31,855 nucleotides of DNA from Pseudomonadota bacterium (GTDB taxonomy: Bacteria > Myxococcota > Polyangia > Polyangiales > Polyangiaceae). The position numbers were made by a program, and so were the translations under genes. Shown here piece after piece: positions 31,269-31,855 of the stretch. The notes under the pieces are model-generated. The model had not been told where the DNA came from, searched no databases, and saw only the letters and a list, made by a program, of their open reading frames with translations. Location: assembly GCA_023419055.1 (NCBI GenBank), contig JAEZYO010000413.1:1-31855 (forward strand), in the 5' to 3' direction. Positions within the stretch are counted from its first letter, which is position 1, and every line of letters begins with the position of its first letter.

Positions 31269-31855
31269 ATGCGCTACAAGCTACTCGGCAAAACTGGGCT
31301 CTACGTCTCCGAGCTTTGCCTCGGAACCATGACCTTCGGCGGGAAGGGGATCTGGCAGGCCATCGGGACGCTGGGCTCGAAGGAGGCCGAGACGCTCGTG
31401 GGCACCGCGCTCGACGGAGGCGTGAACTTCATCGACACCGCGGACGTGTACTCCGAGGGTGAATCCGAGCGCCTCCTGGGCGCGGCGCTCGCGTCGCTCG
31501 GGCGATCGCGTGACCAGATCGTCGTCGCGACGAAGGTCCGCGGGCGCTCCGGAAAGGGCGTGAACCAGGTCGGCCTCTCCCGCGCGCACATCCTCTCGAG
31601 CATCGACGCGAGCCTGTCGCGCCTGCGACTCGAGCACGTGGACCTCTACCAAATCCACGGCTTCGATCCCGTGACGCCGATCGAAGAGACGGTGCGCGCG
31701 CTCGACGACGTCGTGCGTTCGGGTAAGGCGCGGTACGTCGGGTTCAGTAACCTCGCGGCGTGGCAAGCCATGAAGGCGATAGGCTTCGCCGAGGCGAACG
31801 GACTTGCCCGCTTCCAGAGCGCGCAGATGTACTACTCGATCGCGGGGCGCGACAT
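31269..31855 (+). CDS. Aldo/keto reductase, 3' end off the window
   Basis: The visible part is 195 residues from the ATG at 31269; the frame is open to the last base. The start (YKLLGKTGLYVSELCLGTMTF) is typical of the AKR family. The catalytic tetrad is in place: Asp and Tyr in FIDTADVYSEGESE, Lys in VATKVRG, and His in YQIHGFD. FSNLAAW is the next conserved segment. These NAD(P)H-dependent enzymes reduce carbonyls; the substrate cannot be told. The C-terminal cofactor-binding end lies beyond the window. Confidence 0.9.
   Translation, partial: MRYKLLGKTGLYVSELCLGTMTFGGKGIWQAIGTLGSKEAETLVGTALDGGVNFIDTADVYSEGESERLLGAALASLGRSRDQIVVATKVRGRSGKGVNQVGLSRAHILSSIDASLSRLRLEHVDLYQIHGFDPVTPIEETVRALDDVVRSGKARYVGFSNLAAWQAMKAIGFAEANGLARFQSAQMYYSIAGRD

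Noticed and set aside
1..31855. CRISPR array, prophage, IS element, tRNA or rRNA
   Set aside because: I saw no regularly spaced repeats, transposase or integrase, attachment-site pairs, or tRNA cloverleaf sequence.

Overview
This is a high-GC window with rare TTA codons and frequent GTG starts. It has many lipobox-bearing, Gly/Ser-rich, Cys-rich lipoproteins, an ECF sigma/FecR pair, a secreted caspase-like protein, a sigma-54 activator and a PknK-like Ser/Thr kinase. That combination points to a myxobacterium (Myxococcota, probably the Polyangiales/Sorangium side). This is an inference from gene content and composition; no rRNA or other marker gene is present. I see no tRNA, rRNA, IS element, phage or CRISPR.

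Layout. (1) 1-3026: a FecR-like protein (partial) and its ECF sigma factor on the minus strand, then two Gly/Cys-rich lipoproteins that converge. (2) 3514-8184: a beta-propeller (SBBP-type) lipoprotein, a small single-span membrane protein, and a three-gene minus-strand operon (beta-barrel protein, small lipoprotein, IPT/TIG lipoprotein) joined by 4-bp stop/start overlaps. (3) 8261-10734: a DUF4384-type lipoprotein translationally coupled to an exported caspase-fold protein. (4) 10747-13327: housekeeping or accessory genes: a short SUKH/SMI1-like protein, an ATP-grasp protein, a YozE-like protein, and a VOC protein with an unusual N-terminal extension. (5) 13707-16136: a minus-strand operon of PAP2 phosphatase, calcineurin-like phosphoesterase lipoprotein and outer-membrane-like protein. 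(6) 16338-18639: an exported serine hydrolase of the beta-lactamase fold and an NmrA-type oxidoreductase.

(7) 18643-30532 is the most interesting part: what looks like a self-contained, undescribed locus. A sigma-54 AAA+ activator is divergent from a plus-strand run encoding a coiled-coil protein of unknown family, a second unknown protein, a YcaO enzyme, a TfuA-domain protein (ATGA overlap with ycaO) and a 1130-residue kinase-AAA-TPR protein. A stem-loop and two consecutive -24/-12 (sigma-54) promoter motifs follow, then a stand-alone Fis-type DNA-binding protein, a protein with a zincin-like SHEALE motif, and a regulator with two LuxR-type HTH regions. YcaO plus TfuA is the pair that makes backbone thioamides in thioviridamide-type RiPPs and in methyl-coenzyme M reductase. 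The locus therefore looks like a signal-controlled peptide or protein thioamidation system, with no obvious precursor peptide in view.

(8) 30459-31855: a PadR-type regulator with a perfect inverted repeat upstream of it, a small uncharacterised protein, and the start of an aldo/keto reductase that runs off the window.
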